From: Progne subis subis
Lineage: Eukaryota > Chordata > Aves > Passeriformes > Hirundinidae
NCBI GenBank assembly: GCA_022316685.1
Contig: JAKJHU010000057.1
Span: 1,550,001-1,614,000 of the forward strand
Reading direction: 5' to 3'
DNA: 64,000 nucleotides
Below, piece after piece: positions 11,401 to 26,000 of the stretch. Position numbers and translations under genes: made by a program. Positions within the stretch are counted from its first letter, which is position 1. Every line of letters starts with the position of its first letter. The notes under the pieces are model-generated. The model was not told the origin of the DNA. It saw only the letters and a program-made list of their open reading frames with translations, and did no database searches.

Positions 11401-14400
11401 AAAAAAGACCTCATCCTAGTGGACAAAATGAAACAGAGATAATGGAAAATGTTTGCTACAAAAATCACCAAACATGACATAATATTTCTCTTAGTTTCAG
11501 AGGAAATAAGAAAGTAAAAACATTTGCTATCACCTATAAATGTCTTTCTTGCAGAAAAGATGTAACTGGGACCAGGCTTATAGCATTTGCCTGTACTTCC
11601 TCAAGGGAAACCCCTGCTTGGACACACTGGAGCTTCTTACAGCATCCAAATGCAGTGCAGACCTCTAGGTGAAGGACAATGATTCCTTCTGGAGATGGAC
11701 ACATCATGGTCTTGCATTATACTAATCATTCCATTTATTGCAGATGGATTGTAACAGAGTCCCGATGCCATCTCTAACCTGGGCACGCTGCCACGCTGCA
11801 AATTCATTCCAGTGATGTACTGAGATGGCTTTGGTCCTCTTAGTCTCAAATCTCTTTGGAGACAGTCCAGGCAGGCTTTCCCTGCTTTTTGACAGCTCTT
11901 GGCTTGCTTCTTCCAGGCTCAGCAGTTAATTTCCAAATTTCCCACACTCCTGACTTCCCACACTTTGATTCAGCCATGCCCATACAAAAAAAAAAAAAAA
12001 AAAGCCAAGGAAGGAATCCAGGCAAGCCTGGAGTCTGATCTCCAGATGGTGAACATCCACACCTTGCTTCATTTTTTCCTAGCCCCTCAGATGCCCTCTC
12101 ACGAGGAAGACTGAGGTGTTATAACATTCCCTCCTTTGCCTCCTGCTGGCAGAGGTGCAGGGAGCTTTTGCTGAGCAGCACATGCGGCTCCTCAAAAGCA
12201 GATTTAGAACAGAATTCCACCCCACAACAGAAGTAATCAGAGGAAAACCCAGAGAGCAGCTCCTAAACACATAACATTTCTCCCTAGGGAGCAGGCCTTT
12301 GTGCCCTTCCTGACTGAAGTCAGAGTTGTTGTGTTACACAGATCGACCAGAAGTTTTGTAAATCCAGATGGTGATTTCTGATGCTTTTAGATGCCGGTTA
12401 ACAGTTCCAAATATTTGCCTGCTGTTGGTAATCATCCAGGTTTGTGAATTACTCAGAAAACATTCAATTAGCAAGAAATTAATTATGTTTTTAATTACCC
12501 ATTCTTCTGTGATGATATATAGCATAAGCATAGGTTGAATGAACAAAAATGCAGAGATTATGCATGCAGAGTTGGAAGGAAGCCTTCCCTGAAAAGTCCT
12601 TTTGCTAATCCTGACTGAAACTGGTAAAATAAGATAGAAGATAATAATGGGAACTGGGGAGAAACTTTTACACTGAAGGTCACAAGTGGGTCTGTATTCA
12701 AACTCAGGTCTGACACAGGATGTGCACCAACTATAGTCATTCAACCATTCCATTAGCACCAGACACAGCATGTTTGACCCAAGCCACTCCTCTGTCCAGC
12801 ATTTCCTGTGAGCATTTCTGAAGCCTTAAACCAGCTGACAGAAATGACACAAGGTTGAAGGATGGATGCAGGCCATTGGAACACAACACTGGGTATATTC
12901 AGAACACTCTGGCGTTGGACATAGAGCACCTTGCAGAGGTTCAGGGCAAGAGAATGAAGAGATGCAGGACAGGAGCTAACGCACTTGACTGAGAGAGTCC
13001 AGCTGAGATGCCAATCCTACACAGGCCCTTCCTAGCACAGATGTGCCAGCTTGACTGCTTGGGCCCTTTTGCTGATGCGCTCTTGGCTAAGAGTTTCCAG
13101 CAGCTTTAGGATTCTCCCACCTCCTTGGTGGGCCAGGAACTCCATCTCTTGGCCCTTGACAAAGAGGATACCTCCTGTGGTGTTTTATGGACACTTAAAG
13201 TAGAGGTGGATGAAAATATAGATATATTTTCCTGGATAGTGTTCAGTGATGGAGCAGTGTAAAACATGCCTTCCATGGGAAGCACCAGATGGGGTTTGAA
13301 CCAGCACTAGATTTGCCACTGAGCACAGCCATGAAGTTGCCAGACTGGTAATGAACGTAGCTGCCTACTCCATTTCAGAAATCAATGACACATTGTCATC
13401 CTCTGCAGGATAAACTGAGAACTCTGAACTAAGGTCTTGACAGGTAAAGTGCCTTTGATTTTGCCTTTAATTCAGCAAGCACACAACATTACTGGATTCT
13501 CTGTATTAATAATAAATACATCCTGAAGCTCATGTCAGTGGCAGAGTTTCAGTTCTAACCTGAGAACAGCATAGCTCTGCAAACAGCATGTCTGCAAAAA
13601 GCAAGACACTATTCACAGCGTAGCCAAACGCAGGAAACCTGACAGTTGTTTAATAGCACATGGAAATAAAAGGATAGTAATAATATTCATAACTAGATTT
13701 ATAAACACCTTTCTTATTTTCACCATTAGTTTTTCAGTCAAAGAAAGCCAGATCATTTATTTCCTTCAGTTTTCTTCCCAATAAAAGATCTGAAATAAAG
13801 GCAGTCATGAAGAACTGGTATGGAACCCAGACCTCTCTAGGATAGGAACTTCTGGATATATTTAAGTGCTATATATATTCTGTCGTTGCTCCAAATGACC
13901 AGCAGACCACGTTCTGCTCACCCACGTTGCCTCCTGCAGAGGCCAAGTACACACCCTTCCCTGCAGCCCCAGCTCAGGACTGTGACTCTGGGCCCAGGGT
14001 TTGGGAAACGCAGAGGGAGAGAGCCCTGGCAAACAGCCCTGGGGTGTGGGTTTGCACAGTGGTGAGCACAGCACAGCATGAGACTCAGCTGCAAGAGGGA
14101 GGAATTACCATGAAAAACAGAACAATGAGCAAAATGTGATGTGGAAATCATCTCAGCCCTTAAAAGCCAGTCTGAGGGTCAATGGTGCCATCCTCCAAGA
14201 TGGGGGAAGAAACTTGTCTTTCCCTTTGTTTGATGAAAGGCAGTTCAGTTGCTGTATTTTAAAAAGAAACAAAGTTGTCTTTCATTAACAGCCTAAGTTA
14301 AAGATTGAAAAATACTGTGGTGTTTCTCAGGCCAGATCCATTTATTTAAATAGATCTTTAGAAAGTGAAAAATTAACATACAGGTCTTGGATACACAACA

Positions 14401-17400
14401 TCAGCTGCAGCCAGGAAGCAAATAAGCCATAGCCATGATTAAGATGTTCCCCATTATGCAGTTATTGTGACTTGGATTGCTCTTTATATCCACTCAGAGC
14501 AAACTGAATTAGACCAAATAGATTTGAACCTATATGTTCCTTTTTTTTTTTAAATCTAAGTTTGAACTGCGAGACCTTTGAATTGGTGTTCTCAAAGGAA
14601 AGCTTAAGAACTGTGTCGAATGCTGTTAAAAACATACACTGGACTTTTACATGAAAAGAATGAATTGAAATCTGTATTTAACAAATCACTGGGTAATAAT
14701 TATATTGAATTCAGTTTTTTGGCCAAAGTAACATTAATTTAAACTCCATCTCTTATCTCAGTTGCAGAGCAATTCTTTATTTTACTGTACTGTATTTAGA
14801 CTGAGGGGTCATTAACTCCATTGATGGCAAGAACCTGTAGATTTTTTCTAATTTACAGTTTCTCCATTGAACATTATTTTCTCAGTGCTGGGAATGATTT
14901 TGAATCTGAGTGGTGCCAAACCACCACAGCCTTCATTAACTTCAGTAAGAGTTGCAGCTGGTCTGCAAATCATGGCCTTTTGGTACCTGTTTGTGGCAGG
15001 GCAGTATAAGATGTGAGCTGAGTCCTGTGGTGCTATGCTGAATTTGAATCAATGAAAACATTTTATTGGAAATCTCAGAAAATAGTTTGATCTCTCTTCC
15101 ACACCTTTGAACCCACCTATCTTCTGAATAAGGACTGCAAATTACTCTAGTAATAGGCAAATATACAAGTATGCTGCTTGTTGCCACAGAGGAGTCTCTA
15201 AATATTGTAATACTAAATGGGTCAATAAAGGCAACATCAACAGCATAAGCTGTGATAGTCGGACATGGTATTAAGATCCCTGAGATTAGTTTGTTTGTGT
15301 CCTTATTCTGTTTGAGTATTTTTACTGCTATTCAGCTGTGCAAGTATTCAGTGGCACCTCACACCCTTTTCTCAACACCTTCAGTTATATAAATTGCGGT
15401 ATTTGATTTCCTCACATAACCCAGTGGGTCTGGGTGAATTACTGGCAGACTATGCTGCACTTGTCTTGTTCTGGTTATCAGCACCCATTTAATCAAACAT
15501 TTAAAACGCTTACAGAACATAAGGATGGTTACCAATCGTCTCTGAAAGACCTAAAAGTCAGCACCATCACCAGCATCAATGTAGAGGTGCTTCATGTAAA
15601 AAACAGACTGGATGGTGGAGGCTTGGTAAAGGCAGCTCAGTATGAACCTGTTTTAAAAAAGATTATTTAAAACATAATATATAGCCATAGCCTAACAGAA
15701 AAGTGACATAAAATCAGAAACCACTAGATCTTAAACTATAATTGGAGGTGATATAGAATCTAACCTAGATCAGGTCAATAATACCTTGTGAAGAGCGCAT
15801 GTCTGTGACAGTGACACAACTATCAAGGGTGTAATCCCTCTCTCCATTAGGACATGAAGAATACCATTAAGACCTCAGCAAGAAATTTTGGATTGATCTC
15901 ACATACTACAGCTAGACCTGTAGAAAGGAATGTCAGTGATGTTCCTGTTCATATCCCAAAGATAAAGATACAAGCAGTTTAATTACCACTACAAAATGCT
16001 AACCCAATAATTGCTACAGAATTACGTCCTCCTCCCAGCACAAATGTGAAAGATTTGTTACAGGTAACCTGAACCCAGGAGCCTCTGAGTACAGCTTCAT
16101 GACAATTAGCTCAGGAGCATCCCTAAGAGCACACAGGCACTCATGAGTCCTAGCACTAAGTCCATGGAGCACTGATATAGTTACAGATATCTGATTGTCA
16201 CTGGTACAGATGTACAGCATCAGTGCTTATATGCAAGTGAAACCGATTCCCATGCATAAGTTAATGTGCAATAACCAGTTCAGCTATTCTTTTTGTATCT
16301 TAAATACACTGCCATTAAAAAGAGCATCACTTCACAATTGAGCCCATCTTTTTTCCCCCAAAATTCAGCTTATTTTTCTTAATAGATATCATGAAGCTTT
16401 TCCATTAGTAGATTGTGAAGTACTTTATTTACACTAAATTACACCAAGTACGTAAAAAGGACCCATCACATTTAACCGCAGCCAGCAAAGCAGTACCAGG
16501 CAGACACTCCCTCACTGCCTCCTAGACTGGGGAGGAGAAACAAAAAACCAAGGTACTAAGCAACAACCAAAACATCACAGTGCTGTCAACATTAGTTTCA
16601 CACTAAATCCAAAACTGTACCGGCTACTAGGAAGAAAATTAACTCCATCCTAGCTGAAAACAGGACAACATCTCACAGTACAACATCTCAACACTTCACA
16701 GTATTTCTGTCAGCTCCGTAACCGGCATTTATTCACGACAATGATTTTTCTAACTGCACCCAGTCAAATGAAAATTTAGATAGCTATTGTTTCTAAACAC
16801 AACATCTGAAAAAACTGTTTCAATACCTTTCAAAAGATGCAGAGTACTTAGAAACTTATAGAAGGAGTGGCTTTAAATTGTGGTGGGAAATCTGATGCAG
16901 TTTCCTGATTAAAAGTTACAAGAAAATAACAACTGCAAGAATGCAAGTTGACAGTTTCTGCATCCAGAAGTGAACATCAACTGAATTTATTTAAAAGTTA
17001 TATTCAAGGTGAGTATGTGCAAAATACAGAGGGTGTCCAATTTGATGGAACAAATAGCTAATATTTTTTTCCACTTTTCAGTAACAGAGAAGACAGATGA
17101 CATTTTAATGGTGTAATCAAGACCCTGATTGCCACTGGTGACAGAATATGCCATGAGATCCAAATGGATATGATGGATAGGAGCACTTGCATTGCATTGT
17201 ATGTTTCCGCTTGAAGTATCATATTGAGTTTTTTCTTTTTTTTTTCCCTCTGCTGACAGCAGTCCTTTCAATTCTTCAACTTTTTAATAAAGCAGCAAAG
17301 GCTGTGATGGAAGTCTGTGGAGGCTGGAAAACTATGCTCAAATGTCAGTGTAATTACCATTTTCACATTGGTCATAAAAGTTTGTTTTGCCAGTGGAGAA

Positions 17401-20000
17401 AATGCAAGAGTTTAACTGTTTACATGAAGAATTTAGAACTAATTGCTTTGTGTGAAGAATCACCACTAAACACTTAATCACGTTGACATATTTCTTACAG
17501 TATTAATATTTGCCCTCTTTTACTGTGAGTAAAAATGTTTCCAGGATTGTGTTCCCAGATTTGGAATTTCAGAGGTTGTACTGCAACATCTGCATTGGCA
17601 CATACTTATATTTCTTACACATTTACCGTATGTTTTGGGGGTTTTGTTTTTGGTATAGCATAATTAAAGCACCCTAGACCATTTCTTCTTATTATTGGAA
17701 CATTTGCCCTTGACATATTTGGAAGAAAGATATTCTATATATACAGCCTTGTCCTGTATCCTTGATGTGCTCATGTCTCAAAATTAGGAGAAGGAAAAAT
17801 TTGGATGCATAATGAACATGTGGTGAGGCTCTCCTCATAGTCCTAACTATTTACCCAAGCAATTATAAAATTACAAAAGTTCAAAAGGCACACAAGGAAG
17901 TGTCATAATCAGAAATGTAAATGAATCACCATACTTGTAAGAAGCTAATTAAAAGCCTAATAAATCCCTGTAGCAATGGATTAATTCCATTAGAACTCTG
18001 GAAAAGGAGAAGCAATTTTTTTCATTTACATGGAAAAAATTCTCAAGGATACCTTGTGGGTCAGACCAGTGCTCAAGTTTAGAACATTATCTGACACCCT
18101 CCACCAGAGGTATAAATTGCAACCTAAAAATAATTTTGAGTGCTACTGAAGGATAAGCTGGTGGAAGAAGATGCCTTCAGGAAAAAAGAACAAATGCTAC
18201 TTTTCATTTTCAGAAGTCTACATCTTTTTCATATATATGTAGTCAGCCCTAACGATGCTTTTTAGCAAGCCACACAAGAGGTCCTACTCAGGGCCATCTT
18301 TTCAAATCTGATTTTAAAAGGCGATCTGCTTGGTATGAGGTCAAACACTGTAAAGACCTAATTTTAAAAGCCAAGTGGGGTTTCCCTGTGGGTGGCAGCA
18401 GTACCTGCTGGCCATGCTGGCACTAGGGATAAGTCTGGCCTCTGTCAACTCAACTAAAATACAACGTGCAATTTTGTCATAGCTTAGCTGCCAATATCAT
18501 ATTATGCAAAACTGCTGCAATTTGGAAGCAATCAATACCTGCAATTCCATCATTTATAGAAATTACTTTAAATACAACGTGCTTAAGGGAAGTGAGACAG
18601 GCTAGTAAATGCCTCTTAAGAGACAAGTTGTCCTGCGTTAGATAAAGAAAGGATGGCATAATCTAACGTCCCTTTTTGTAAGTTTTATATGCTGTAAATG
18701 TGGTAAAAGATGTGGCAAAACCATTTTGCATTCCTCCAGATCCACTCATCATCCTGGTCTCCCTACAGACTCTTCAAGGAGTGGTAAAAGTTTTTGGGTA
18801 ATCAGTCTCTCTCGTAGCTGTATTTGCTCACAAGTGGCTGTTAATGATGCTTCATCACCTCAACAACTTATCCCAGTACAGCTTATTGGTGATAGTGGCA
18901 GTTTCCTCAGCTGGTTGTTTTCACACCAACCATTTTGTAATCATATAAAATCATTCTTCTGTGAGTCAAATTTATACAACATAATTCTTTCTTCAACTTC
19001 AAAATAAAGCTTTTAATTTTAATTATTCATTTTAACTTACTATCTTAATTGAACAATAATTATGAGGTTGAGTCTTTTTTTGTAAAATTTTTATATTAAT
19101 ATTTTGCATGTAAATTATTTTCTTCTTTCATCATATAAGAAAGGAAACCCCTTAAAAATGTAAACAGGACTTTATCCAGACATAACAGTTTTGTACAGGA
19201 ACTTATGTCAATGGGGCAGGAAAGGGGGAGTGATTTTCACACTTACATGTAACTGCTTTTGAAACAGAAGGTGTCAGCTAGTATTTCTATAAAACTAAAT
19301 AAAATTCCTCTATCAGGAAACAGACAAAGATTTATGGTACATTATTATTTACACTAGAATAAATCTGAAGCTTTCCAGTAAGCAGCCAAGGTTCAGAGAC
19401 AAATGGGTGGAAATGGAGAACAAACACATCAGTGTAACACCATTAATTAGAGCTTCAATCCTTCATCAGCAATGTACATGCTTTAAGCTCTTCTCTTGAA
19501 GCGCCTTAAAATTAAGAGTTCCAGTGGGCATCTTATCAAGAACTACGTGGTCATGAGCTACAATGTCAGTGATGAGCCGACTTGGAGGTGACAGTGTTAA
19601 ATGTTGCTGAGATTATCACTGATCAACTGATGAAAGCTTTGTTCCTGAGGTTAAGTGATAAAGATCAGCCCCAGAACAGGCCTGGGGCAGAGCCACCAGC
19701 ACCAGTGGGAAGCAGAGGGGAACAGGGACATCCTTCACAGGCAGCATCCTGGGAGCCTGCGGTTACCTGGCCGGCTGTGATTGCACTGTTCCTATTCCAG
19801 AGCTCAGGGTTCAGAGCTGTGATTTTCAGTACAATGCCCAGGCCTCTTCTCCAGAGCTCACCCTGCCCTACTGGGTCTGATTGGCTGGGTTTTGTTTAAC
19901 GTAGTATTTAAGGGTTCAGTTCATTTAAATCTCAAGATGTGCTGCCATCCTCTCCAAGGCACTTCTCTTCCTCTGTCAAAGACTTTGTTTCCTACTATAG
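8401..20000. other. Non-coding unique DNA (gene-free stretch)
   Basis: No exon, RNA gene or recognisable transposon was found. The sequence is AT-rich, with an 18-base A tract at 11986-12003 and several smooth patches that resemble conserved non-coding elements in composition, notably 10950-11160, 12427-12500 and 17850-18000. A 145-codon minus-strand frame at 12334-12771 has no domain hallmark and looks like a chance frame in TAAT-rich DNA. A strong pyrimidine tract ending in CTGACAG at 17225-17259 resembles a splice acceptor, but no open coding exon follows it. Confidence 0.7.
11986..12003. repeat. Poly(A) tract, 18 bases
   Basis: An uninterrupted run of 18 A follows CCCATAC. The sequence before it does not resemble a spliced gene copy that I recognise, and no target-site duplication is obvious, so a processed pseudogene is not claimed. 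Confidence 0.9.
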
Positions 20001-23000
20001 CAGATTTTAAAGCAGGATTTCAACTCAGCAGGTTCAGAGGGCACCATACAGGTGCAATGAGAAAACAAAGACTTGGAAAACATTTGTCAGCCTAAAATAC
20101 TGCCTGGTATTTTGGTAAAATAATTAGAATGATAATAATAATAGCTGTACCGGCAGCTGAGGTTTGCCATCGAAAACCTACAATTTTAAACAACTGTGAC
20201 TCCTAAATTATGACAACTAGCAGCCTGGATACTTCAACATTTACTCCCTTGAGTTTGTGTATCTCTTTGTCTGTAAAAATCGCAGACCGTATTTGCTCTT
20301 GTAATTCCCCTGATTTAAAACATTTAAACATCCTTATGTCCTCTGACCACAGTGCATAGAAGCAGGGTTGACTGCTCAGTCTGTGACCATGGTCTCAGTG
20401 TGCTCAGTTCTGATTAGATTTAGTAGTTGCAAAGCCATTAAGGTATCTGAATCTGACCAGTTATAATTAGAACAAATCTGTCACAGTAACAAAGCAACAT
20501 GAAAACGTACTGTTTCTTTAGAGGAAGCAACTGCAGAAGAGCCACCTAAAAGATACAGCATTTTACATAGCTAATAAATCTGAATATGTGTCATTCTGTG
20601 TATGCAGGATGACTTGAGTTTAGAGATAAACAAGGTGTGAAATTTCTTTTACTGTGACAAGTCCCACTTTCAGAAAATATTTCCAAACAGACCTGCAAGA
20701 AGAATGGGACATTTTGAGCTCCTCAAAATACTGTAACACTATTTCATTTTTTTTTTAAACAATACATTTCAGCACTCGTGAATTCTTGATATATTCTATC
20801 ATGACCCGAAACAGGCTACTCCAAGTTAGCTTTAAATTTAAAGCGTGTTTTCTTAATAACAAAGCACTACTTTCAGAGAATAGTACTTTGTTAGGCTATC
20901 TTTCCCTGGTTCTGTTCTCTTTGACAAGCTAAAGGCTCATGTCCAAATATGCATCCCACTGGAAGTGCTGTTAACATTTGATTATAGCTCACTGGCCAAA
21001 CAAAATCAGTCAGAAATAACTGTTTTGAAAAAAGCTTTTAAATTTGAAAACTCTGTTATTATAAAATATTTTTTAAGAAAAAAGAAGTGTAATTTTTAAA
21101 AAATATCTGGACTGATAATCTATACAGCTCATATATTTATAAGAGAATTCACCATTATCAAATGTCATGTTTTTGAAAAGTGTTTGTGCATTTAAATACA
21201 ACAAAACACCTTTTTATGCCGTGCTAAACTTGATGAAGTATGGATGAGCAATGGCACAGGACACTGTCAGATGGAAACAGAAGCCTGTGATGGGCAATCA
21301 GAGACATAGCTCTCCATGGCCTTTGCTTTACTGAGGTGAGTGGGAGTACTGGTTACAGCTATGGAAATATAAAAATAGAGTTTAATACTTCAAGCTCCTT
21401 TTAACATTTATTTTTCTCTTTGTTTCCTAATGACATTTTTGTCATCTTTGCACATTCAGAGATTTGAAGAATGGAAAACCAAGTGTATCAGTATTATCTC
21501 ACAAGGAGCAATCCCGTTCCACTCTTACCTATTCTTTCCCATTTGTCCTCTACAGCAACAGATCAATTGTTCGGCCAAAGAAAAAAATAAATAAAGGAAA
21601 CATTAAAATTACAACTTCATTTTCAACAGGACAACATGAAGACCTTGCCCTGACTAGTAGTGCTGTGGCAGGGGCCAGTTTTTGGCCAGCCCTGCCTCCT
21701 AGCTCAGCACAGCACATGGGCTCCCAGCAGGGCTGCTGCTCCCTGTGCCAGCCAAGGTGTTCATCTGCCCACGCCAAAAGCACTTCCAAACCTTCCCAGT
21801 GCCTGGTAATATGAGTGCTAAAATGAAAGTAAGCAAAGCTCAGGTCTTCATTCCAGACCTGGCATTCGCCTGCCATGTCTAATTCTGTGTTGCATTAAGC
21901 ATTCATGAAGAAAAAAATCCATTAGTGATTGCCTGCAATAAAAAGGACTGTCCACAGTCCGAGCTGCACACCAGAAACACAAGCTTGCTTAGGGCTGTGA
22001 CTCTGCTCATCATGATGTGCCCTGGCGTCCCAGCTACCTTCTTACCTTGGCTGAGGGCTGGTAGGAAATCTGTTTTTCCCCTCATACACGGAGGTATGCT
22101 CCATCAGAATAGCGGGTTTTACAAGCCCACTATGCAGTACATAGGTTTCCCAGGCAACACGTGCAATACAGGCTTCAGTATCCAAGTTACTTGTGTTTGT
22201 GTTACAAACCACATACCATCTGCCTTTACTACAGCTGCTGCCTCTACCACTTTGAGGCTTTCAAACTTTTGTAAGAGTTACAGCCACCTATCATTTAATA
22301 GGCAGCTGGTGATAGATCTGAACTGGTACATGGCTACTGCACATGCTAACACACCATGCTGTCTCCTTCTGGGGCTTTTTGTTTATCAATTGAAAATGTA
22401 AAAGTGATTCAGAAAAGGTTGATCAACTACATTTCATACTGATAACTTGAAAAAGAATCAACACGTTAATAAAAAGTAAAAGCATTAAAAAAGAAAAACC
22501 ATACTTGTTTACAGATTCTTTCAATTTCTTAAGCAGAAGAAATAAACCATTTTATTTTAAACCAGACTTCTTTATGGCACCTCTGCTATTGAAGTAAAGA
22601 AGGAAAAAGAGCCTGCAATCTGACATGCAAATCAGAGTTCAGCAAGGAGACAGATCTAACTCTGCAGCAAACACAGTAAAACCTGCAAGCAGGACACAGC
22701 ATGTGCTCATCATTCATGTGGGCTTCTCCTTGCTAAATCAGCACTAGACACAAGGAGGACAAGGCACAACATGACCATGAGCTGTGGCTCAGGCACTGAG
22801 GTTCCTGGGAGGTGTCTGGCTCTGCCCCAGCCCTTCTGCAGGGATCTTCCTCCCCAGCAGAGTGGTACCTCCTCACTGGCTGTCTGAGCAAAGGACACTG
22901 GGGTCCCTCCACCTCAGGAGACAGAAATTACTCTTTCCCCCTCTCTCTCCCTTTTGGAGTTGTCCTAGTTGTACAGCAAAATTGATTTTTTTCCATTTAG

Positions 23001-26000
23001 ATGAGTGCAAAGAGTGAAAAAACAGCAGCTTTTATAAAGGACAAAACCAAAGCTAATTTAAACTTTTTCTTAACAGCAATCCTGAAGGACCCAGGACAGG
23101 AAAATGAATGGAAGAAGATGCAGTTTAGGTTACCAAAAGCACTAGCAGACAGCTGCTTAATCCCAGAATTGTCATGTCAATTTAAACCCTTCCCCTGGCA
23201 GAGATTCAATTCTTTTCATCTCTCCTGGGAGCTTGAAAAGGTCAGAGAGAGAACATTGCCCTTGTGCACACAGGCTTGATTTCGAGAAAGGCATCTCTGC
23301 TTGAGGCTTTGGCTGGCGGTGGGGGATGGAAAGAGCCAGGTACCTTAACGGGGACAGACGCTGCTGACCCCACACACCACAGCAGGCAGCTGTAATCCCC
23401 ACTGGGCCTCAGCATCTACCAGGCACCCACGGGACCCTGTGGAGCCACCTTGGCTGACAAGGCCATGCATCATTCTGAGTGCTTCTGATTGTGCCCAGTG
23501 CACATCCCTGTGTAATGCGGCCTGAGGCGGGTTTCACCTTGCTCATACCACAGAGATCCTTTCCCTGATGTGGCAAAAGGAATTCTGCTCTTGGATCTTG
23601 TGGTTTTTTGGTCTCCCTGTTTCTCTGTCTAGTGACAGAGGCCTCCCTCCACCTGAAATATTAGAGGGGGACAGGAGAGATACCTGATTCACAACTGATG
23701 ATACCTGATTCTGCATTCACTCACCTGCAGCTCCTACAGTGTGCACAAATAGCCCACACATTTCCCAGATCAGATGTACTACAGAGCAGGAGTACCACCG
23801 TGCAACAGAACCACACTCAGGAACAGCAGAAAAAAACCCCCTCTCTTCTATATCTAACGGTGATCTGTGCCTTTACAAACTCAAGGTCTTATTATTAAAG
23901 TTTCTCCTATATAAAAATGGAGCCATGGGAATGGAAAAATTCCAGCTGGGATAAAGCACAAGAGCCATTTGCTCAGCAGCAGGGACTTTGGCATGCTCCT
24001 CATGGAGGGCTCTTTCTCCCCACTGATCTCTTGATGCCCAGCTCAGTTTTTTGCCCATGGGGACAGGGATAGGAACTGGTTCTGCCAACAGAACACCCTT
24101 CAGACCATGGAAACTGCAGATCAATACAAGAAGGTTTAGCTCATTCCCAGCCATTTTTTCATGTGCAGGAAACATGCACACATACATTAGTCTGTATTCA
24201 CCGAAAGAACATGTAGCATAACACAGAACAAAAATCTGCAAGGTTGCTGAACTGCTTGCTGATCTCTGAAGGGTCAGAGAATGGAGGACAAAACAACATG
24301 CCCTGAAGTTGGGCTGGAGCCCACTGGGATGTGCTGAGGAGAGGCTGAGTCAGTGCCTGGGAATGGTACATACACATGTTCTACATTTTCCCCTCTCCCA
24401 ACCTCAGAGGGACACCAGGAAATCTTATTCTCAAAATTAACACATCACAGAGCAGGCAGTAAGAAATGCAGGAGAGCCCATACCCTTCCCTCAGTCCATT
24501 TTACCAAAGGCACTGACTGCATACTTCTCCCTCCTCTGACTTCCCAGGAGCCTTTTTCTCCTTGTCATTTGCAACGTCTTCTAGAACCTGCCAAGACTGC
24601 CAAAAAATCTTCCCTAAGCACTTAGGAAAGGTTTCTGCCCTGCACCCATGAGCATGCCAAAACCAGCCTTGGCTCATCACCATGCAATCAGAGAGCAGAA
24701 CCTCTTCTCCTGAACTGCCACAATGATCGAGGGGACATTTGATCCCCAAACTACTTTCCTGTCATGGCTTCCAATCAGTTTAATAAATTTTCATAGTCAA
24801 TTTGAGAAATTCAGCAAGAGGATATTGCTTTCCCCCACCCCCACCACCTGTGTTGTACACTTTTGAGTTTTGAGGAAGTTTAAAGCAAAAATTAGGAATG
24901 AATCAACCCTTGTTTTAATCTGAAAGGCTCAGAAAAGTTTATTTAGTATAAATTGTTTTCTGTGACAAACATTCACCATTTCATACTTTTAAAAGCATTT
25001 TGTTTCCTAGTACTTTCTAATAATTCAAAGTACCCAGCCTAAATGCCTGGCTATCAGCTATATTATTCCTTACACCGACCCCACATATATGGGATCACCA
25101 AAACCAGGGCTAAACAATTGAAGTTTCTGCTAGAAAACCATGCACAACCATGAATAGAGCTAAAAGTGAACTTTTATAATAGGGCATTTTTATTTTAGAG
25201 ATGATGACACCTTGGTCTGCTACAGTCTTTCAAGTAATCATGAATATTTTTCTTCATTCTTTTTCTTCCAGCTACTCTACTCCATGAACAGCATAATGCA
25301 ATATAAGGATAGGTACTTTCACAAAGCATAAATCTTTCTCTTTTCTCTCCTAAACTGACAATTCTAGTTGCTGAATAAAATTATGGTAAGCTGTATCACA
25401 GTCTGTATTTTAGCACTGGCTGATCAAAAGGAAACTTTGTAAGACAAGTGTCATTGTAAGCATGTACATTTTAAGAAAGTTTAGTCTTTGAACTGAAGGA
25501 ATAAAAATTAGATCTGCAAACTCATCTTGATGTTTGGCCATACTTTGAACAAAGACAATGAGGGAAAAACCTACATTTTAAATAGTTGCTTTGTTGTGCT
25601 AGATGTTGAAATTCTGTGGACTTTCATAAAAGAACTATCAAAGCCAGAGAAGCAGCAGAGAAACAGAAAAATCAAGCACCAAGCTGCAAAATGACTCGTA
25701 GAGAACACACTGCAGGAACTGTCTGTAAATTTTCACTGATGGAGGAAAAACACCCTAGAGTGGAAAACATAACTAAACAATCTCATTTATTGTTTTCAGA
25801 GAGATTTATTTTCAAGTAGACTCCTTGGGACCACCCTAAAATTACTTCTCAAAGCCTAAAAGCTCTAGAGTTGCTGCAGGAAGGATTGGAAAGCACATTT
25901 GACTCACAAAGAAACAATCTCTTTGAGTATCTCTGTAATACGTGACTCACAACTGCAAGCTGGCTAGGCTACATGCCAAGTCTGTGTCTTGAAATGGCTC

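Noticed and set aside
12521..12536. Exact 16-base word shared with 30924-30939 (AGCATAAGCATAGGTT)
   Set aside because: A shared word of this length between two places in 64 kb of AT-rich DNA is not far from chance expectation, and the match does not extend on either side.
12334..12771. 145-codon minus-strand frame
   Set aside because: Hydrophobic, Ile/Leu/Phe-rich translation typical of TAAT-rich DNA; no family recognised. Better explained as a possible non-coding element.
17225..17259. Strong pyrimidine tract ending CTGACAG, resembling a splice acceptor
   Set aside because: No open exon with a donor follows; such tracts occur by chance in introns.
21925..22401. Longest open frame in the window (158 codons, plus strand)
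   Set aside because: No domain, signal peptide, repeat or catalytic motif is recognisable, its composition is unremarkable, and no splice or promoter context supports it. Frames of this size arise by chance in 64 kb.
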